Source: Neoroseomonas alkaliterrae (GTDB lineage: Bacteria; Pseudomonadota; Alphaproteobacteria; Acetobacterales; Acetobacteraceae). Taken from it: a stretch of DNA of 64,000 bases. The notes under the pieces were generated by a model. That model had not been told where the DNA came from. It saw only the letters and a list, made by a program, of their open reading frames with translations, and did not search any database. Positions 1 to 9,583 of this stretch are shown piece by piece; the first letter of the stretch is position 1; each line of letters starts with the position of its first letter. The stretch is from NCBI RefSeq assembly GCF_014199195.1, contig NZ_JACIJE010000006.1, forward strand, positions 1 to 64,000, given 5' to 3'. The position numbers and the translations under genes are program-made.

Positions 1-95
<95 letters not shown>

Positions 96-120
96 CGGCA
101 GGAACGCGGGTCCGATCGTC

Positions 121-429
<309 letters not shown>

Positions 430-439
430 GGACGCAGCC

Positions 440-1126
440 ATGGCCGCGAAGACGGGCCGCACCGGCCTGATCGCGAGGAAGCTGGGGATGTCCCGGCTGT
501 TCAACGAGGACGGCTCGACCGTGCCCGTGACGCTGCTGCACGTGGACAATGTCCGCGTCGTGGCGAGGCGCACGGTGGAGAAGGACGGCTACGACGCCGT
601 CCAGGTCGGCATCGGCGTCGCGAAGCCCAAGAACGTCTCGAAGGCGAATAAGGGTCATTTCGCGAAGGCCGGCGTCGAGGCGCCGCGCAAGGTGGTCGAG
701 TTCCGCGTCGGCGCCGATGCCGCGCTTGAGGCCGGCACCCGGCTCAGTCCCGCGCATTTCGTGAAGGGCCAGAAGGTGGACGTGACGGGGGTCACGGTCG
801 GCAAGGGCTTCGCGGGCGCGATGAAGCGCTGGAACTTCTCGGGCCTCGAGGCCTCGCACGGCGTGTCGATCAGCCACCGTTCGCACGGTTCGACCGGCAA
901 CAGGCAGGATCCTGGCAAGACCTTCAAGAACAAGAAGATGGCCGGACACCTCGGTGTCGAGCGCGTCACCACCCAGAACCTGGAAGTGGCGGGCGTCGAC
1001 GCGGAGAAGGGTCTGGTGCTGATCAAGGGCGCCGTGCCGGGCGCGAAGGGCAGCTACGTGCTGGTGCGCGACGCCGTGAAGCGCGCGCGCCATGCCGATG
1101 CGCCCTTCCCGGCGGCCGTGGCCTGA
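440..1126 (+). CDS. rplC: 50S ribosomal protein L3
   Basis: 228 aa. The N-terminal [13 protein letters not shown] start, the central [19 protein letters not shown] loop and the [16 protein letters not shown] segment are diagnostic of L3. The loop reaches towards the peptidyl-transferase centre, and its Gln in GNRQDPG is the residue methylated by PrmB in other bacteria. A C-terminal tail (about 15 aa, Ala/Pro-rich) follows the conserved core. It sits between rpsJ and rplD with 10-11 bp spacers. Confidence 0.98.
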   Translation: MAAKTGRTGLIARKLGMSRLFNEDGSTVPVTLLHVDNVRVVARRTVEKDGYDAVQVGIGVAKPKNVSKANKGHFAKAGVEAPRKVVEFRVGADAALEAGTRLSPAHFVKGQKVDVTGVTVGKGFAGAMKRWNFSGLEASHGVSISHRSHGSTGNRQDPGKTFKNKKMAGHLGVERVTTQNLEVAGVDAEKGLVLIKGAVPGAKGSYVLVRDAVKRARHADAPFPAAVA

Positions 1127-1137
1127 GGACGCCGAAG

Positions 1138-1758
1138 ATGCAGGTCAACGTCATCACCCTCGATAACGGCACTGCCGGCCAGATCGAGCTGCCGGACGAG
1201 GTGTTCGGGGCGCAGCCGCGCGCGGACATCATGGCGCGCGTGGTGCACTGGCAGCTCGCCAGGCGGCGCGCCGGAACGCACAAGACGAAGGGCATGGGCG
1301 AGGTCTCCGGGACCACCAAGAAGCCCTATCGCCAGAAAGGTACCGGCAATGCGCGTCAGGGCTCGCTGCGTTCGCCGCAGTTCCGCAAGGGCGGCGTGGT
1401 GCATGGTCCGGTCGTGCGCGACCATGGTTACAGCCTGAACAAGAAGGTCCGTCGCCTCGGGCTGATCTCCGCGCTTTCCATGAAGGCGGCCGAGGGCAAG
1501 CTCGTGGTGCTGGACAGCGCCTCGGTGCCGGCCGATGCCAAGACCTCGGCGATGGCGGCGAAGCTGAAGGCGCTCGGCTGGACGAGCGCGCTTGTGGTGG
1601 ACGCTGCGGCGGACGAGAACTTCGCCCGCGTCGTGCGCAACCTGCCGAAGGTGCAGGTGCTGCCGACTGTTGGCGCGAATGTCTATGACATCCTGAACCA
1701 CGACGTGCTCGCGGTGACGCGCGCCGGCGTCGAGGCGCTGAAGGAGCGGCTGGCATGA
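1138..1758 (+). CDS. rplD: 50S ribosomal protein L4
   Basis: 206 aa. The basic loop around [20 protein letters not shown] is the L4 extension that lines the peptide exit tunnel, and [11 protein letters not shown] near the C terminus is also typical. In E. coli L4 autoregulates the S10 operon by binding its leader; that leader would lie upstream of rpsJ, and I cannot identify a matching structure in the short rpsJ upstream gap. The last 4 bases overlap the rplW start (ATGA), suggesting coupled translation. Confidence 0.98.
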   Translation: MQVNVITLDNGTAGQIELPDEVFGAQPRADIMARVVHWQLARRRAGTHKTKGMGEVSGTTKKPYRQKGTGNARQGSLRSPQFRKGGVVHGPVVRDHGYSLNKKVRRLGLISALSMKAAEGKLVVLDSASVPADAKTSAMAAKLKALGWTSALVVDAAADENFARVVRNLPKVQVLPTVGANVYDILNHDVLAVTRAGVEALKERLA

Positions 1759-2084
1759 GCGACGCCCCGAAGCAGAAGCGTCCGGTGATCGGGCGGGAGC
1801 GGATGTACCAGACCATCCTTGCGCCCGTGGTCACCGAGAAGGCGACGCTGAACAACGAGCGCGGGCAGGTGACCTTCAAGGTCGCTGTGGACGCGACCAA
1901 GCCGCAGATCAGGGCGGCGGTCGAAGGGCTGTTCGGCGTGAAGGTGCTTGCGGTCAACACCATCCTGGTGAAGGGCAAGCGCAAGCAGTTCCGTGGCCGT
2001 CCCGGACAGCGCTCGGACTGGAAGAAGGCGATGGTGCGCCTGGCCGAGGGCCAGAGCATCGATCTCACGACGGGGCTCGCGTAA
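1755..2084 (+). CDS. rplW: 50S ribosomal protein L23
   Basis: 109 aa. The L23 core starts at about residue 18 with [16 protein letters not shown] and runs through [15 protein letters not shown]23 forms the rim of the exit tunnel and docks trigger factor, SRP and SecYEG. The N terminus carries about 16 extra residues ([12 protein letters not shown]) compared with minimal L23. That start is preferred because it gives the ATGA overlap with rplD. Next gene rplB follows after 3 bp. Confidence 0.97.
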   Translation: MSDAPKQKRPVIGRERMYQTILAPVVTEKATLNNERGQVTFKVAVDATKPQIRAAVEGLFGVKVLAVNTILVKGKRKQFRGRPGQRSDWKKAMVRLAEGQSIDLTTGLA

Positions 2085-2087
2085 GCC

Positions 2088-2924
2088 ATGGCTCTGAAGA
2101 ACTTCAACCCCGTCACGCCGTCGCTGCGCGGGACGATCCTCATCGATCGGTCCGAGCTGTGGAAGGGCGCGCCGGTCAAGGGCCTGACCGAGGGCAAGAC
2201 CTCCTCGGGCGGGCGCAACAACCACGGCCGCATCACCGTCCGCTTCCGCGGCGGCGGGCACAAGCGCGCCTATCGCCTCGTGGACTTCAAGCGCCGCGCC
2301 AAGTTCGGCGTGCCCGGCGTGGTGGAGCGGCTGGAGTACGATCCGAATCGCACCGCCTTCATCGCGCTGGTGAAGTATGAGGATGGGGAGCTCTCCTACA
2401 TCCTCGCACCGCAGCGCCTGAAGGCCGGCGACACCGTGGTGTCGGGCGAGAAGGTGGACGTGAAGCCGGGCAATGCCATGCCGATGGCGGCTATCCCGGT
2501 CGGCACGATCATCCACAACATCGAGCTCAAGCCGGGCGCTGGCGGCAAGCTCGCGCGCTCGGCCGGTGCTTTCGCGCAGCTCGTCGGCAAGGATGGCGGC
2601 AACGCCCAGGTGAAGCTGATGTCGGGCGAGCTGCGGCTGATCCGTTCGGAGTGCATGGCCTCGATCGGCGCCGTGTCCAACCCGGACAACAGCAACCAGC
2701 AGCTCGGCAAGGCGGGGCGCAGCCGATGGCTTGGCCGCAAGCCGCACAACCGCGGCGTGGCGATGAACCCGGTTGATCACCCACATGGTGGTGGTGAGGG
2801 TCGCACCTCGGGCGGCCGTCATCCGGTCACGCCCTGGGGCAAGCCGACCAAGGGCGCGAAGACGCGCAACAACAAGCGGTCCGACGGGCAGATCGTCCGC
2901 CGCCGCAACGCGACGAAGGGCTGA
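2088..2924 (+). CDS. rplB: 50S ribosomal protein L2
   Basis: 278 aa, full length. It has an OB-like then an SH3-like RNA-binding domain, with the conserved C-terminal block [20 protein letters not shown] that contains the His needed for peptidyl-transferase assembly, and a basic tail [14 protein letters not shown]. It lies between rplW and rpsS with 3-4 bp spacers, in the normal S10-operon order. Confidence 0.99.
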   Translation: MALKNFNPVTPSLRGTILIDRSELWKGAPVKGLTEGKTSSGGRNNHGRITVRFRGGGHKRAYRLVDFKRRAKFGVPGVVERLEYDPNRTAFIALVKYEDGELSYILAPQRLKAGDTVVSGEKVDVKPGNAMPMAAIPVGTIIHNIELKPGAGGKLARSAGAFAQLVGKDGGNAQVKLMSGELRLIRSECMASIGAVSNPDNSNQQLGKAGRSRWLGRKPHNRGVAMNPVDHPHGGGEGRTSGGRHPVTPWGKPTKGAKTRNNKRSDGQIVRRRNATKG

Positions 2925-2928
2925 CGCA

Positions 2929-3207
2929 ATGGCGCGCAGCGTCTGGAAGGGGCCGTTCGTGGACGGCTACCTGCTCAACAAGGCGGAGGCCGCCCGTGCG
3001 TCCACGCGCAACGAGATCATCAAGATCTGGTCGCGCCGCAGCACGATCCTGCCGCAGTTCGTGGGCCTGACCTTCGGCGTCTACAACGGCAAGAAGTTCC
3101 TGCCGGTGCAGGTGACGGAGAACATGGTGGGCCACAAGTTCGGCGAGTTCTCGCCGACGCGCACCTTCTCCGGCCATGCGGCCGACAAGAAGGCGAAGCG
3201 GGGCTGA
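2929..3207 (+). CDS. rpsS: 30S ribosomal protein S19
   Basis: 92 aa from the ATG at 2929. [16 protein letters not shown] at the N terminus and [18 protein letters not shown] near the C terminus are the S19 signatures. S19 pairs with S13 in the 30S head near the A site. An in-frame upstream ATG at 2773 exists but would run through rplB, so it is not used. Confidence 0.98.
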   Translation: MARSVWKGPFVDGYLLNKAEAARASTRNEIIKIWSRRSTILPQFVGLTFGVYNGKKFLPVQVTENMVGHKFGEFSPTRTFSGHAADKKAKRG

Positions 3208-3211
3208 TCCG

Positions 3212-3613
3212 ATGAGCAAGCCGAAGCATCCCCGGGGGCTGGCGGAGCACGAGGCGCAGGCCGTGACGTGGAACATCCGCGTCAGCCCGCGCAAGCTGAA
3301 CCTCGTCGCCGGCATGATCCGCGGCAAGCGGGCGCAGGACGCGGTCGCGCAGCTGACCTTCTCCAAGCGCCGCATCGCGGGCACGGTGAAAAAGACGCTC
3401 GAGAGCGCGATCGCCAACGCGGAGAACAACCACAGCCTCGACGTGGACCGCCTGGTCGTGTCGAAGGCAGAGGTAGGCCGCGCCATGGTGATGAAGCGCT
3501 TCCATGCGCGCGGCCGCGGGCGCGCCTCGCGTGTGGAGAAGTGGTTCAGCCATCTGAAGATCGTGGTGGCGGAGCAGCAGCTGGCCGCCCCGGCCGAGCA
3601 GGAGGCCGCGTAA
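3212..3613 (+). CDS. rplV: 50S ribosomal protein L22
   Basis: 133 aa from the ATG at 3212. Recognisable parts are the start of the fold ([20 protein letters not shown]), the [16 protein letters not shown] segment, and the beta-hairpin [19 protein letters not shown] that reaches into the exit tunnel near L4. There are about 14 residues before the conserved core. It is 4 bp after rpsS and 1 bp before rpsC. Confidence 0.97.
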   Translation: MSKPKHPRGLAEHEAQAVTWNIRVSPRKLNLVAGMIRGKRAQDAVAQLTFSKRRIAGTVKKTLESAIANAENNHSLDVDRLVVSKAEVGRAMVMKRFHARGRGRASRVEKWFSHLKIVVAEQQLAAPAEQEAA

Positions 3614-3614
3614 C

Positions 3615-4292
3615 ATGGGCCAGAAGGTCAATCCGATCGGGCTGCGGCTCGGCATCAACCGCACCTGGGACAGCCGTTGGTTCGCGGGCAGCGACTACGC
3701 CAAGCTGCTGCACGAGGACTTCAAGCTGCGCGAGACGCTGACCAAGCGCCTGAAGGGGGCGGGCGTGTCCCGCGTTGTGATCGAGCGTCCGGCCAAGAAG
3801 CCGCGCGTCACGATCCATGCCGCGCGTCCGGGCGTCGTCATCGGCAAGAAGGGCGCCGACATCGAGGTGCTGCGGAAGGATCTGCAGAAGATGGCCGGCG
3901 CCGAGGTGGCGCTGAACATCGTCGAGATCCGCAAGCCCGAGATCGACGCGACGCTGGTGGCCGAGAGCATCGCGCAACAGCTTGAGCGCCGCGTGGCCTT
4001 CCGTCGCGCGATGAAGCGCGCGGTGCAGTCCGCGATGCGCCTTGGCGCGCAGGGCATCCGGATCAATTGCTCCGGTCGCCTCGGCGGCGCCGAAATCGCG
4101 CGCATGGAGTGGTACCGAGAGGGACGCGTGCCGCTGCACACGCTGCGCGCGGATATCGATTTCGGCACGGCGACCGCGAAGACCACCTATGGCACCTGCG
4201 GTGTGAAGGTCTGGATCTTCAAGGGCGAGATCATGGCGCACGACCCGATGGCGCAGGACAAGCGCGCCGCCGAGCAGGCGCCTCAGCGCTGA
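3615..4292 (+). CDS. rpsC: 30S ribosomal protein S3
   Basis: 225 aa. It begins [21 protein letters not shown] type II KH domain with the GKKG loop ([13 protein letters not shown], about residue 78) is followed by the C-terminal S3 domain with [21 protein letters not shown]3 lines the mRNA entry tunnel and contributes to helicase activity of the ribosome. The C-terminal tail is short. It lies 12 bp before rplP. Confidence 0.98.
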   Translation: MGQKVNPIGLRLGINRTWDSRWFAGSDYAKLLHEDFKLRETLTKRLKGAGVSRVVIERPAKKPRVTIHAARPGVVIGKKGADIEVLRKDLQKMAGAEVALNIVEIRKPEIDATLVAESIAQQLERRVAFRRAMKRAVQSAMRLGAQGIRINCSGRLGGAEIARMEWYREGRVPLHTLRADIDFGTATAKTTYGTCGVKVWIFKGEIMAHDPMAQDKRAAEQAPQR

Positions 4293-4304
4293 AGGTGAAG
4301 GACG

Positions 4305-4724
4305 ATGCTGCAGCCTAAGCGCACCAAGTTCCGCAAGGCCCACAAGGGCCGCATCCACGGGATCGCCAAGGGTGGGTTCACGCTCTCCTTCGGCGGTTTC
4401 GGCCTGAAGGCCCTCGAGCCGGACCGCGTCACCGCGCGCCAGATCGAGGCCGCGCGCCGCGCCATCACACGCGCGATGAAGCGCCAGGGCCGGGTGTGGA
4501 TCCGCGTCTTTCCGGATGTGCCGGTTTCGACGAAGCCGGCGGAAGTCCGCATGGGCTCCGGCAAGGGCTCGCCCGAGTACTGGGTGTGCCGCGTGAAGCC
4601 GGGCCGCGTCATGTTCGAGATCGACGGCGTCTCCGCCGAGACGGCGCGCGAGGCGCTGTCCCTCGGCGCGGCGAAGCTGCCGATCAAGACGAAGTTCGTC
4701 ACCCGCCTGGGTGCGGAGGCCTGA
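4305..4724 (+). CDS. rplP: 50S ribosomal protein L16
   Basis: 139 aa. It opens [16 protein letters not shown] and contains [20 protein letters not shown] and [19 protein letters not shown], all typical of L16, which organises the A-site/elbow region of the 50S subunit. The glycine-rich MGSGKGSPE loop is the part closest to tRNA. The TGA is 1 bp from the rpmC ATG. Confidence 0.98.
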   Translation: MLQPKRTKFRKAHKGRIHGIAKGGFTLSFGGFGLKALEPDRVTARQIEAARRAITRAMKRQGRVWIRVFPDVPVSTKPAEVRMGSGKGSPEYWVCRVKPGRVMFEIDGVSAETAREALSLGAAKLPIKTKFVTRLGAEA

Positions 4725-4725
4725 G

Positions 4726-4941
4726 ATGGCTGCGACCAAGATCGGCGATATCCGCGCCAAGTCCGCGGACGAGCTGAACACCATGCTGCTCGACCTGCGC
4801 AAGGAGCAGTTCAACCTGCGCTTCCAGCGCGCGACCGGCCAGATCGAGGCGCTCTCGCGCATCAAGCAGGTCCGGCGCGACATCGCGCGGGTGAAGACCA
4901 TCATCGGCGAGCGCGCGCGCAGCGCCGCCACCAAGGCCTGA
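4726..4941 (+). CDS. rpmC: 50S ribosomal protein L29
   Basis: 71 aa from the ATG at 4726. A two-helix protein with [20 protein letters not shown] and [13 protein letters not shown], the L29 signature region. It sits at the exit tunnel next to L23 and takes part in the nascent-chain factor docking site. An in-frame ATG 15 bp upstream (4711) lies inside rplP and is less likely. Confidence 0.96.
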   Translation: MAATKIGDIRAKSADELNTMLLDLRKEQFNLRFQRATGQIEALSRIKQVRRDIARVKTIIGERARSAATKA

Positions 4942-4957
4942 GAGGAGACCGACGGCG

Positions 4958-5236
4958 ATGCCGAAGCGCGTCCTCACCGGGCGGGTCGTCAGCGACAAGA
5001 CCGACAAGACCATCACGGTCCTGGTCGAGCGTCGCGTGATGCATCCGCTCTACAAGAAGTTCATCCGGCGCTCGAAGAAGTATGCCGCCCATGATGACGC
5101 CAACCTCTGCAAGGAAGGCGACGTCGTGCAGATCGAGGAGTGCCGCCCGATCAGCAAGACGAAGTCCTGGGTGGTGATCGAGCGCAACGGCGCGGCGGTC
5201 GAGCGCCCGGCCTTCCTTGGCGCGGCGGAGGCCTGA
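4958..5236 (+). CDS. rpsQ: 30S ribosomal protein S17
   Basis: 92 aa, OB-fold 16S rRNA-binding protein. [20 protein letters not shown] and [20 protein letters not shown] are the conserved blocks. It starts 16 bp after rpmC with an AGGAGACC ribosome-binding site in the gap. The last about 15 residues ([14 protein letters not shown]) form a short tail. Confidence 0.97.
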   Translation: MPKRVLTGRVVSDKTDKTITVLVERRVMHPLYKKFIRRSKKYAAHDDANLCKEGDVVQIEECRPISKTKSWVVIERNGAAVERPAFLGAAEA

Positions 5237-5239
5237 TCC

Positions 5240-5608
5240 ATGATCCAGGTCGAGAGCAACCTCGAGGTCGCCGACAATTCCGGTGCGCGCCGCGTGCAGT
5301 GCATCAAGGTGCTTGGCGGCTCGAAGCGCAAGACCGCCGGCGTGGGCGACATCATCGTCGTCTCCGTCAAGGAGGCGATCCCGCGCGGCAAGGTGAAGAA
5401 GGGGACGGTGGAGCGCGCGGTGATCGTGCGCACCGCCTATCCGGTGCGCCGGCAGGACGGCACGGTGATCCGTTTCGACCGGAATGCGGCGGTGCTGATC
5501 AACAAGCAGAACGAGCCGATCGGCACCCGCATCTTCGGGCCCGTGGTGCGCGAGCTGCGGGCGAAGAAGTTCATGAAGATCATCTCGCTGGCGCCGGAGG
5601 TGCTGTAA
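5240..5608 (+). CDS. rplN: 50S ribosomal protein L14
   Basis: 122 aa, exactly the family length. [20 protein letters not shown] at the start and [20 protein letters not shown] near the end identify L14, which forms an intersubunit bridge next to L3 and L19 and is the docking site for the silencing factor RsfS. It starts 3 bp after rpsQ. Confidence 0.98.
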   Translation: MIQVESNLEVADNSGARRVQCIKVLGGSKRKTAGVGDIIVVSVKEAIPRGKVKKGTVERAVIVRTAYPVRRQDGTVIRFDRNAAVLINKQNEPIGTRIFGPVVRELRAKKFMKIISLAPEVL

Positions 5609-5612
5609 CACC

Positions 5613-5933
5613 ATGGCCGCCAAAATCAGGAAGGGCGACCGCGTCCAGGTCCTCACGGGCAAGGACAAGGGTCGCCAGGGCGAAGTGATCCGGGTGATGC
5701 CGGCGGAGGGCCGCGCCCTCGTGCAGGGGCTGAACCTGGTGAAGCGGCACCAGAAGCCGCAGGGCATGGGCCGCCCCGGCGGCATCCAGGAGAAGGAGGC
5801 GGGCATCCACCTCTCGAACCTGGCCCTGCTCGACCCGAAGTCGGGCAAGCCGACGCGGGTCGGCTTCAAGGTGCTCGAGGACGGCAAGAAGGTCCGGGTG
5901 GCGAAGGCCTCCGGCGAGGTGCTCGACGCATGA
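5613..5933 (+). CDS. rplX: 50S ribosomal protein L24
   Basis: 106 aa. A KOW motif occupies the N terminus ([20 protein letters not shown]), followed by [18 protein letters not shown], typical of L24, an early 50S assembly initiator at the tunnel exit. Its stop overlaps the rplE start by 4 bases (ATGA), so rplE is probably translated by coupling. Confidence 0.98.
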   Translation: MAAKIRKGDRVQVLTGKDKGRQGEVIRVMPAEGRALVQGLNLVKRHQKPQGMGRPGGIQEKEAGIHLSNLALLDPKSGKPTRVGFKVLEDGKKVRVAKASGEVLDA

Positions 5934-6490
5934 GCGAAGCGATGGAACAGCCGCGGCTGCGGAAGCACTACGACGAGGTCGTGCGCAAGCGCCTCATCGA
6001 GGAGTTCGGGTACAAGAACCCGATGGAAGTGCCGAAGCTCGAGAAGATCGTGGTCAACATGGGTGTCGGCGAGGCGGCCGGCGACCAGAAGAAGCTCGAC
6101 GCCGCGGTGGCGGACATGCAGGCGATCTCCGGCCAGAAGCCGGTGAAGACGAAGGCCAAGAAGGCGATCGCGGGCTTCAAGATCCGCGAGGGCATGGCCA
6201 TCGGCTGCAAGGTGACGCTCCGCAAGCAGCGCATGTACGAGTTCCTCGACAGGCTCGTGACCATCGCGCTGCCGCGGGTGCGCGACTTCCGCGGCCTGCC
6301 CGGCAACAAGGGCTTCGACGGGCGGGGTAATTTCTCCCTCGGCCTGAAGGAGCAGATCGTGTTCCCCGAGATCAGCTACGACAAGGTGGACGCGATCCGC
6401 GGCATGGACATCGTCTTCGTCACGACGGCGAAGACGGACAAGGAAGCGAAGGCACTGCTCAAGGCCTTCGACCTTCCCTTCCAGAACTGA
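5930..6490 (+). CDS. rplE: 50S ribosomal protein L5
   Basis: 186 aa. It contains [40 protein letters not shown] and [20 protein letters not shown], the L5 signature blocks. L5 binds 5S rRNA with L18 and contacts the P-site tRNA. The start is set by the ATGA overlap with rplX. The following gap (6491-6543) holds a hairpin before rpsN. Confidence 0.98.
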   Translation: MSEAMEQPRLRKHYDEVVRKRLIEEFGYKNPMEVPKLEKIVVNMGVGEAAGDQKKLDAAVADMQAISGQKPVKTKAKKAIAGFKIREGMAIGCKVTLRKQRMYEFLDRLVTIALPRVRDFRGLPGNKGFDGRGNFSLGLKEQIVFPEISYDKVDAIRGMDIVFVTTAKTDKEAKALLKAFDLPFQN

Positions 6491-6494
6491 TTTT

Positions 6495-6530
6495 TGGAAA
6501 ACCGCCGGGCGATGCCCGGCAGGTTCCGGA
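6495..6530 (+). promoter_or_regulatory. Hairpin between rplE and rpsN
   Basis: A perfect 7-bp stem GCCGGGC/GCCCGGC (6504-6510 and 6514-6520) with a 3-base loop, and flanking GGAA/TTCC and ACC/GGT complementarity that can extend it. No T-run follows, so it is not a normal terminator. The 53-bp gap is wide for this operon. It could be a processing or translational control element before the rpsN ribosome-binding site (GGAGG at 6528). Function is not known. Confidence 0.5.
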
Positions 6531-6543
6531 GGACCTAGACGGC

Positions 6544-6849
6544 ATGGCCAAGACCTCGTCTGTCGAGAAGAACAAGCGTCGCGAGAGGCTGTCGAAGCTT
6601 CACGCCGCAAAGCGCGCCGCGCTGAAGGCCGTGGTGATGAACCGCGAGCTGCCGGTCGAGGAGCGCTTCGAGGCGACGCTGAAGCTCGCCCAGCTGCCGC
6701 GCAATGGTGCGGCGAACCGCGTGCGCCTGCGCTGCGAAGTGACCGGCCGCCCGCGCGGCAACTACCGGAAGTTCAAGCTGTGCCGCAACCAGCTGCGGGA
6801 ACTGGCGTCGAAGGGCCAGATCCCCGGCGTGGTGAAGGCGAGCTGGTAA
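6544..6849 (+). CDS. rpsN: 30S ribosomal protein S14 (zinc-free form)
   Basis: 101 aa, the long S14 type without the CXXC zinc ribbon of the short form. [16 protein letters not shown] starts the protein, and [20 protein letters not shown] near the C terminus is the conserved rRNA-binding part. S14 is in the 30S head. The use of the zinc-independent form in the main operon is usual in alphaproteobacteria. Confidence 0.97.
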   Translation: MAKTSSVEKNKRRERLSKLHAAKRAALKAVVMNRELPVEERFEATLKLAQLPRNGAANRVRLRCEVTGRPRGNYRKFKLCRNQLRELASKGQIPGVVKASW

Positions 6850-6860
6850 GGGGGCCGGCC

Positions 6861-7259
6861 ATGTCCATGTCCGATCCGCTGGGCGATATGCTCACCCGCA
6901 TCCGCAACGCGCAGGCCGCAAGGCAGTCGCGCTGCAAGGCGCCGGCCTCCAAGCTGCGCGAGAACGTGCTCGAGGTGCTGAAGCGCGAGGGCTACATCCG
7001 CGCCTGGCGCACCGAGGAAGTGCGCCCCGGCGTCCGCTTCATCGACATCGAGCTGAAGTATTCGGAGGGCGAGCCCGCCATCAAGGAGATCACCCGTGTC
7101 TCCAAGCCCGGCCGGCGCGTCTATTCCAAGATCGCGGAGCTGCCGAAGTTCTATAACGGCCTCGGCACCTCCATCCTGTCCACGCCGCGCGGCGTGATGA
7201 GCGAGAACGAGGCCCGCGCCGCCAATGTCGGCGGCGAAGTCCTCTGCCGCGTGTTCTGA
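6861..7259 (+). CDS. rpsH: 30S ribosomal protein S8
   Basis: 132 aa from the ATG at 6861 ([20 protein letters not shown]). The C-terminal block [20 protein letters not shown] is the S8 signature. S8 binds 16S helix 21 and in E. coli represses the spc operon by binding mRNA near rplE; I cannot confirm such a site here, although the rplE-rpsN hairpin lies nearby. It starts 11 bp after rpsN. Confidence 0.97.
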   Translation: MSMSDPLGDMLTRIRNAQAARQSRCKAPASKLRENVLEVLKREGYIRAWRTEEVRPGVRFIDIELKYSEGEPAIKEITRVSKPGRRVYSKIAELPKFYNGLGTSILSTPRGVMSENEARAANVGGEVLCRVF

Positions 7260-7273
7260 CGGAGGGACGAGAG

Positions 7274-7807
7274 ATGTCTCGCGTCGGGAAGTATCCCGTT
7301 CCGGTTCCCGCGGGCGTCACGCTCGCGCTCGCCGGCCGCACGCTGACTGCCAAGGGCAAGCTCGGTGAGCTCAAGCTCGACCTCACGGACGACGTGGATG
7401 TCGAGATCAAGGCCAATGAGGTCGCGGTGTCGCCGCGCCGCACGGACCGCCGCGCGCGGACCATGTGGGGCACGACGCGCAGCCTGATCAACTCGATGGT
7501 GACGGGCGTCTCGACGGGCTTCTCGAAGTCCATGGAGATCAACGGCACCGGCTACCGCGCGGCGGTGCAGGGTTCCGATCTGGTGCTGAACCTCGGTTAC
7601 AGCCACGAGATCCGCTACCCGATCCCGAAGGGGATCAAGATCACCTGCGAGAAGCCGACCGCCATCAAGGTGGAAGGCTCGGACAAGCGGCAGGTCGGCC
7701 AGGTGGCGGCCGAGATCCGCGCGTATCGCGGCCCCGAGCCCTACAAGGGCAAGGGCGTCAAGTACGAGAACGAGCAGATCCTCCGCAAGGAGGGCAAGAA
7801 GAAGTAA
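7274..7807 (+). CDS. rplF: 50S ribosomal protein L6
   Basis: 177 aa, with the two repeated L6 domains. [17 protein letters not shown] starts the protein, and the C-terminal signature [20 protein letters not shown] is present. L6 lies at the base of the stalk near the sarcin-ricin loop. The TAA shares its last base with the rplR ATG (TAATG at 7805-7809). Confidence 0.98.
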   Translation: MSRVGKYPVPVPAGVTLALAGRTLTAKGKLGELKLDLTDDVDVEIKANEVAVSPRRTDRRARTMWGTTRSLINSMVTGVSTGFSKSMEINGTGYRAAVQGSDLVLNLGYSHEIRYPIPKGIKITCEKPTAIKVEGSDKRQVGQVAAEIRAYRGPEPYKGKGVKYENEQILRKEGKKK

Positions 7808-8169
7808 TGGCCAGCAAGCTCGACCTCGAGGCGCGGCGCCGCCGCCGCCTCCGTTTCCAGCTCCGGCAGAAGTCCGGTGGGCGCGTGCGCCTCTCGGTCT
7901 TCCGCTCGGGCCGGCACATCTACGCGCAGGTGATCGACGACAAGGCGGGGCGCACGCTCGCCGCCGCCTCCTCGCTCGAGAAGGCGATGCGCGAGGGGCT
8001 GAAGACCGGCGCGGACCGCGATGCGGCGGCCGCCGTCGGCAAGCTGGTCGCCGAGCGCGCGATCGCGGCCGGGGTGACGGAAGTCGTCTTCGACCGCGGT
8101 CCGTATCTCTACCATGGGCGCGTCAAGGCGCTCGCGGACGGCGCCCGCGAGGGCGGGCTGTCGTTCTGA
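7807..8169 (+). CDS. rplR: 50S ribosomal protein L18
   Basis: 120 aa, starting at the ATG overlapping the rplF stop. It has a basic N terminus ([20 protein letters not shown]), then [18 protein letters not shown] and the C-terminal [20 protein letters not shown], typical of L18, which binds 5S rRNA with L5. It lies 12 bp before rpsE. Confidence 0.98.
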   Translation: MASKLDLEARRRRRLRFQLRQKSGGRVRLSVFRSGRHIYAQVIDDKAGRTLAAASSLEKAMREGLKTGADRDAAAAVGKLVAERAIAAGVTEVVFDRGPYLYHGRVKALADGAREGGLSF

Positions 8170-8181
8170 GGGTGATGAAGC

Positions 8182-8814
8182 ATGGCACGTGAACCGAGGA
8201 CCGGCGGCGAGGGTGGCGGCGAGGGCGGGCGCGAGCGCCGCGGCCGCCGCCGCGACAGCGACCGTGACAACCGGCAGGAGCGCCAGGAGGGCGACGAGCT
8301 GAAGGACAAGCTCGTCACCATCAACCGCGTTGCCAAGGTGGTGAAGGGTGGCCGGCGCTTCTCCTTCGCGGCCCTGGTCGTGGTCGGCGACGAGAAGGGC
8401 CGCGTGGGCTGGGGTGCGGGCAAGGCGCGCGAGGTGCCGGAGGCCATCCGCAAGGCGACGGAGCGTGCCAAGCGCACGATGATCCGCGTGCCGATGCGCG
8501 AGGGGCGCACCCTGCACCACGACGTGATCGGCGAGTTCGGCGCCGGCCGCGTGATCCTGCGCGCCGCCCCGGCGGGCACCGGCATCATCGCCGGCGGCCC
8601 GATGCGCGCGGTGTTCGAGACGCTCGGCATGGGCGACGTCGTCGCCAAGTGCACCGGCTCGGCGAACCCGCACAACATGGTGAAGGCCACCTTCGCGGCG
8701 CTGCAGAAGTGCACCAGCCCGCGCGCCGTCGCGGCGCGCCGCGGCAAGAAGGTCGCCGACATCCTCGGCCAGAAGAAGGACGCCGCCGAGGCGGCGGAGG
8801 CAGCCAATGCCTGA
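8182..8814 (+). CDS. rpsE: 30S ribosomal protein S5 with Gly/Arg-rich N-terminal extension
   Basis: 210 aa, longer than E. coli S5 (about 166 aa). The S5 core begins near residue 37 ([19 protein letters not shown]) and includes [19 protein letters not shown] and the C-terminal [12 protein letters not shown]. The first 36 residues are low-complexity Gly/Arg/Glu/Asp ([17 protein letters not shown] then acidic residues), a disordered RG-type extension. S5 guards the mRNA entry site and decoding fidelity. The 3' end overlaps rpmD by 8 bp. Confidence 0.97.
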   Translation: MAREPRTGGEGGGEGGRERRGRRRDSDRDNRQERQEGDELKDKLVTINRVAKVVKGGRRFSFAALVVVGDEKGRVGWGAGKAREVPEAIRKATERAKRTMIRVPMREGRTLHHDVIGEFGAGRVILRAAPAGTGIIAGGPMRAVFETLGMGDVVAKCTGSANPHNMVKATFAALQKCTSPRAVAARRGKKVADILGQKKDAAEAAEAANA

Positions 8815-8995
8815 GCAGAAGAAGACCGTGAAGGTGACCCAGACCGGGTCGCCGATCGGCCGCAAGCCGGGCCAGAAGGAGACCCTTATCGGTCTCGGCC
8901 TGAACAAGCGCCATCGCACGCGCGAGCTGGAGGACACTCCGGCCGTGCGCGGCATGATCCGCAAGGTCGCGCACCTGGTGCGCGTCGAGGACTGA
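8807..8995 (+). CDS. rpmD: 50S ribosomal protein L30
   Basis: 62 aa. [20 protein letters not shown] and [20 protein letters not shown] match the small L30 family, which lacks further domains. It overlaps the end of rpsE and is followed after 3 bp by rplO, the normal rpsE-rpmD-rplO order. Confidence 0.97.
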   Translation: MPEQKKTVKVTQTGSPIGRKPGQKETLIGLGLNKRHRTRELEDTPAVRGMIRKVAHLVRVED

Positions 8996-8998
8996 GCC

Positions 8999-9487
8999 AT
9001 GAAGCTCAACGAAATCCGCGACAACGAGGGCGCGCGCCCGAAGTTCAAGCGCATCGGCCGCGGCATCGGCTCCGGCAAGGGCAAGACCGGCGGCCGCGGC
9101 GTGAAGGGCCAGAAGGCGCGCACCGGTGTGTCGCTGAACGGATTCGAGGGCGGCCAGCTCCCGATCTACCGGCGCATGCCGAAGCGCGGCTTCGTCAATC
9201 CTTTCCGCAAGGATTATGCGGTGCTGAATCTTGGCGCGCTTGACGCGGCGATCGAGGCGGGCCGGCTGCCGGCGGATGCGGCGATCGACGAGGCGGCGCT
9301 CAAGGCGGCCGGCGTGGTGCGCGGCTCGGCGAAGCTCGCCGGCGTGCGTCTGCTCGCGAAGGGCGAGATCAAGCGCGCGGTGAAGATCACCGTCTCCGGC
9401 GCGTCGGCTGCGGCGGTCGCGGCCGTCGAGGCGGCGGGCGGCACCGTCACGGTCACCGGGTCGGCCGCGGAGCCGGCGTCGGAGTGA
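8999..9487 (+). CDS. rplO: 50S ribosomal protein L15
   Basis: 162 aa. [20 protein letters not shown] followed by the glycine-rich [20 protein letters not shown] and the [17 protein letters not shown] block identify L15, a late 50S assembly protein. The C-terminal 40 residues are Ala/Val/Thr-rich. A 96-bp gap with a hairpin follows before secY. Confidence 0.97.
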   Translation: MKLNEIRDNEGARPKFKRIGRGIGSGKGKTGGRGVKGQKARTGVSLNGFEGGQLPIYRRMPKRGFVNPFRKDYAVLNLGALDAAIEAGRLPADAAIDEAALKAAGVVRGSAKLAGVRLLAKGEIKRAVKITVSGASAAAVAAVEAAGGTVTVTGSAAEPASE

Positions 9488-9534
9488 CCCTTGCCGCTGG
9501 CCTGCCGCGTGGCTAGGTCAGGGACCGGTCTTCG

Positions 9535-9566
9535 CTGCGGCGCGCGGGGCCACCCGGGCGCCGCAG
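9535..9566 (+). promoter_or_regulatory. Hairpin upstream of secY
   Basis: A perfect 9-bp stem CTGCGGCGC/GCGCCGCAG (9535-9543 and 9558-9566) with a 14-base loop, ending a few bases before the secY ribosome-binding site (GAGGAG at about 9571). There is no T-run. It is the only sizeable structure in the rplO-secY gap and could tune secY translation or mRNA processing. Function is inference. Confidence 0.45.
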
Positions 9567-9583
9567 TGCTGAGGAGATAGCGC

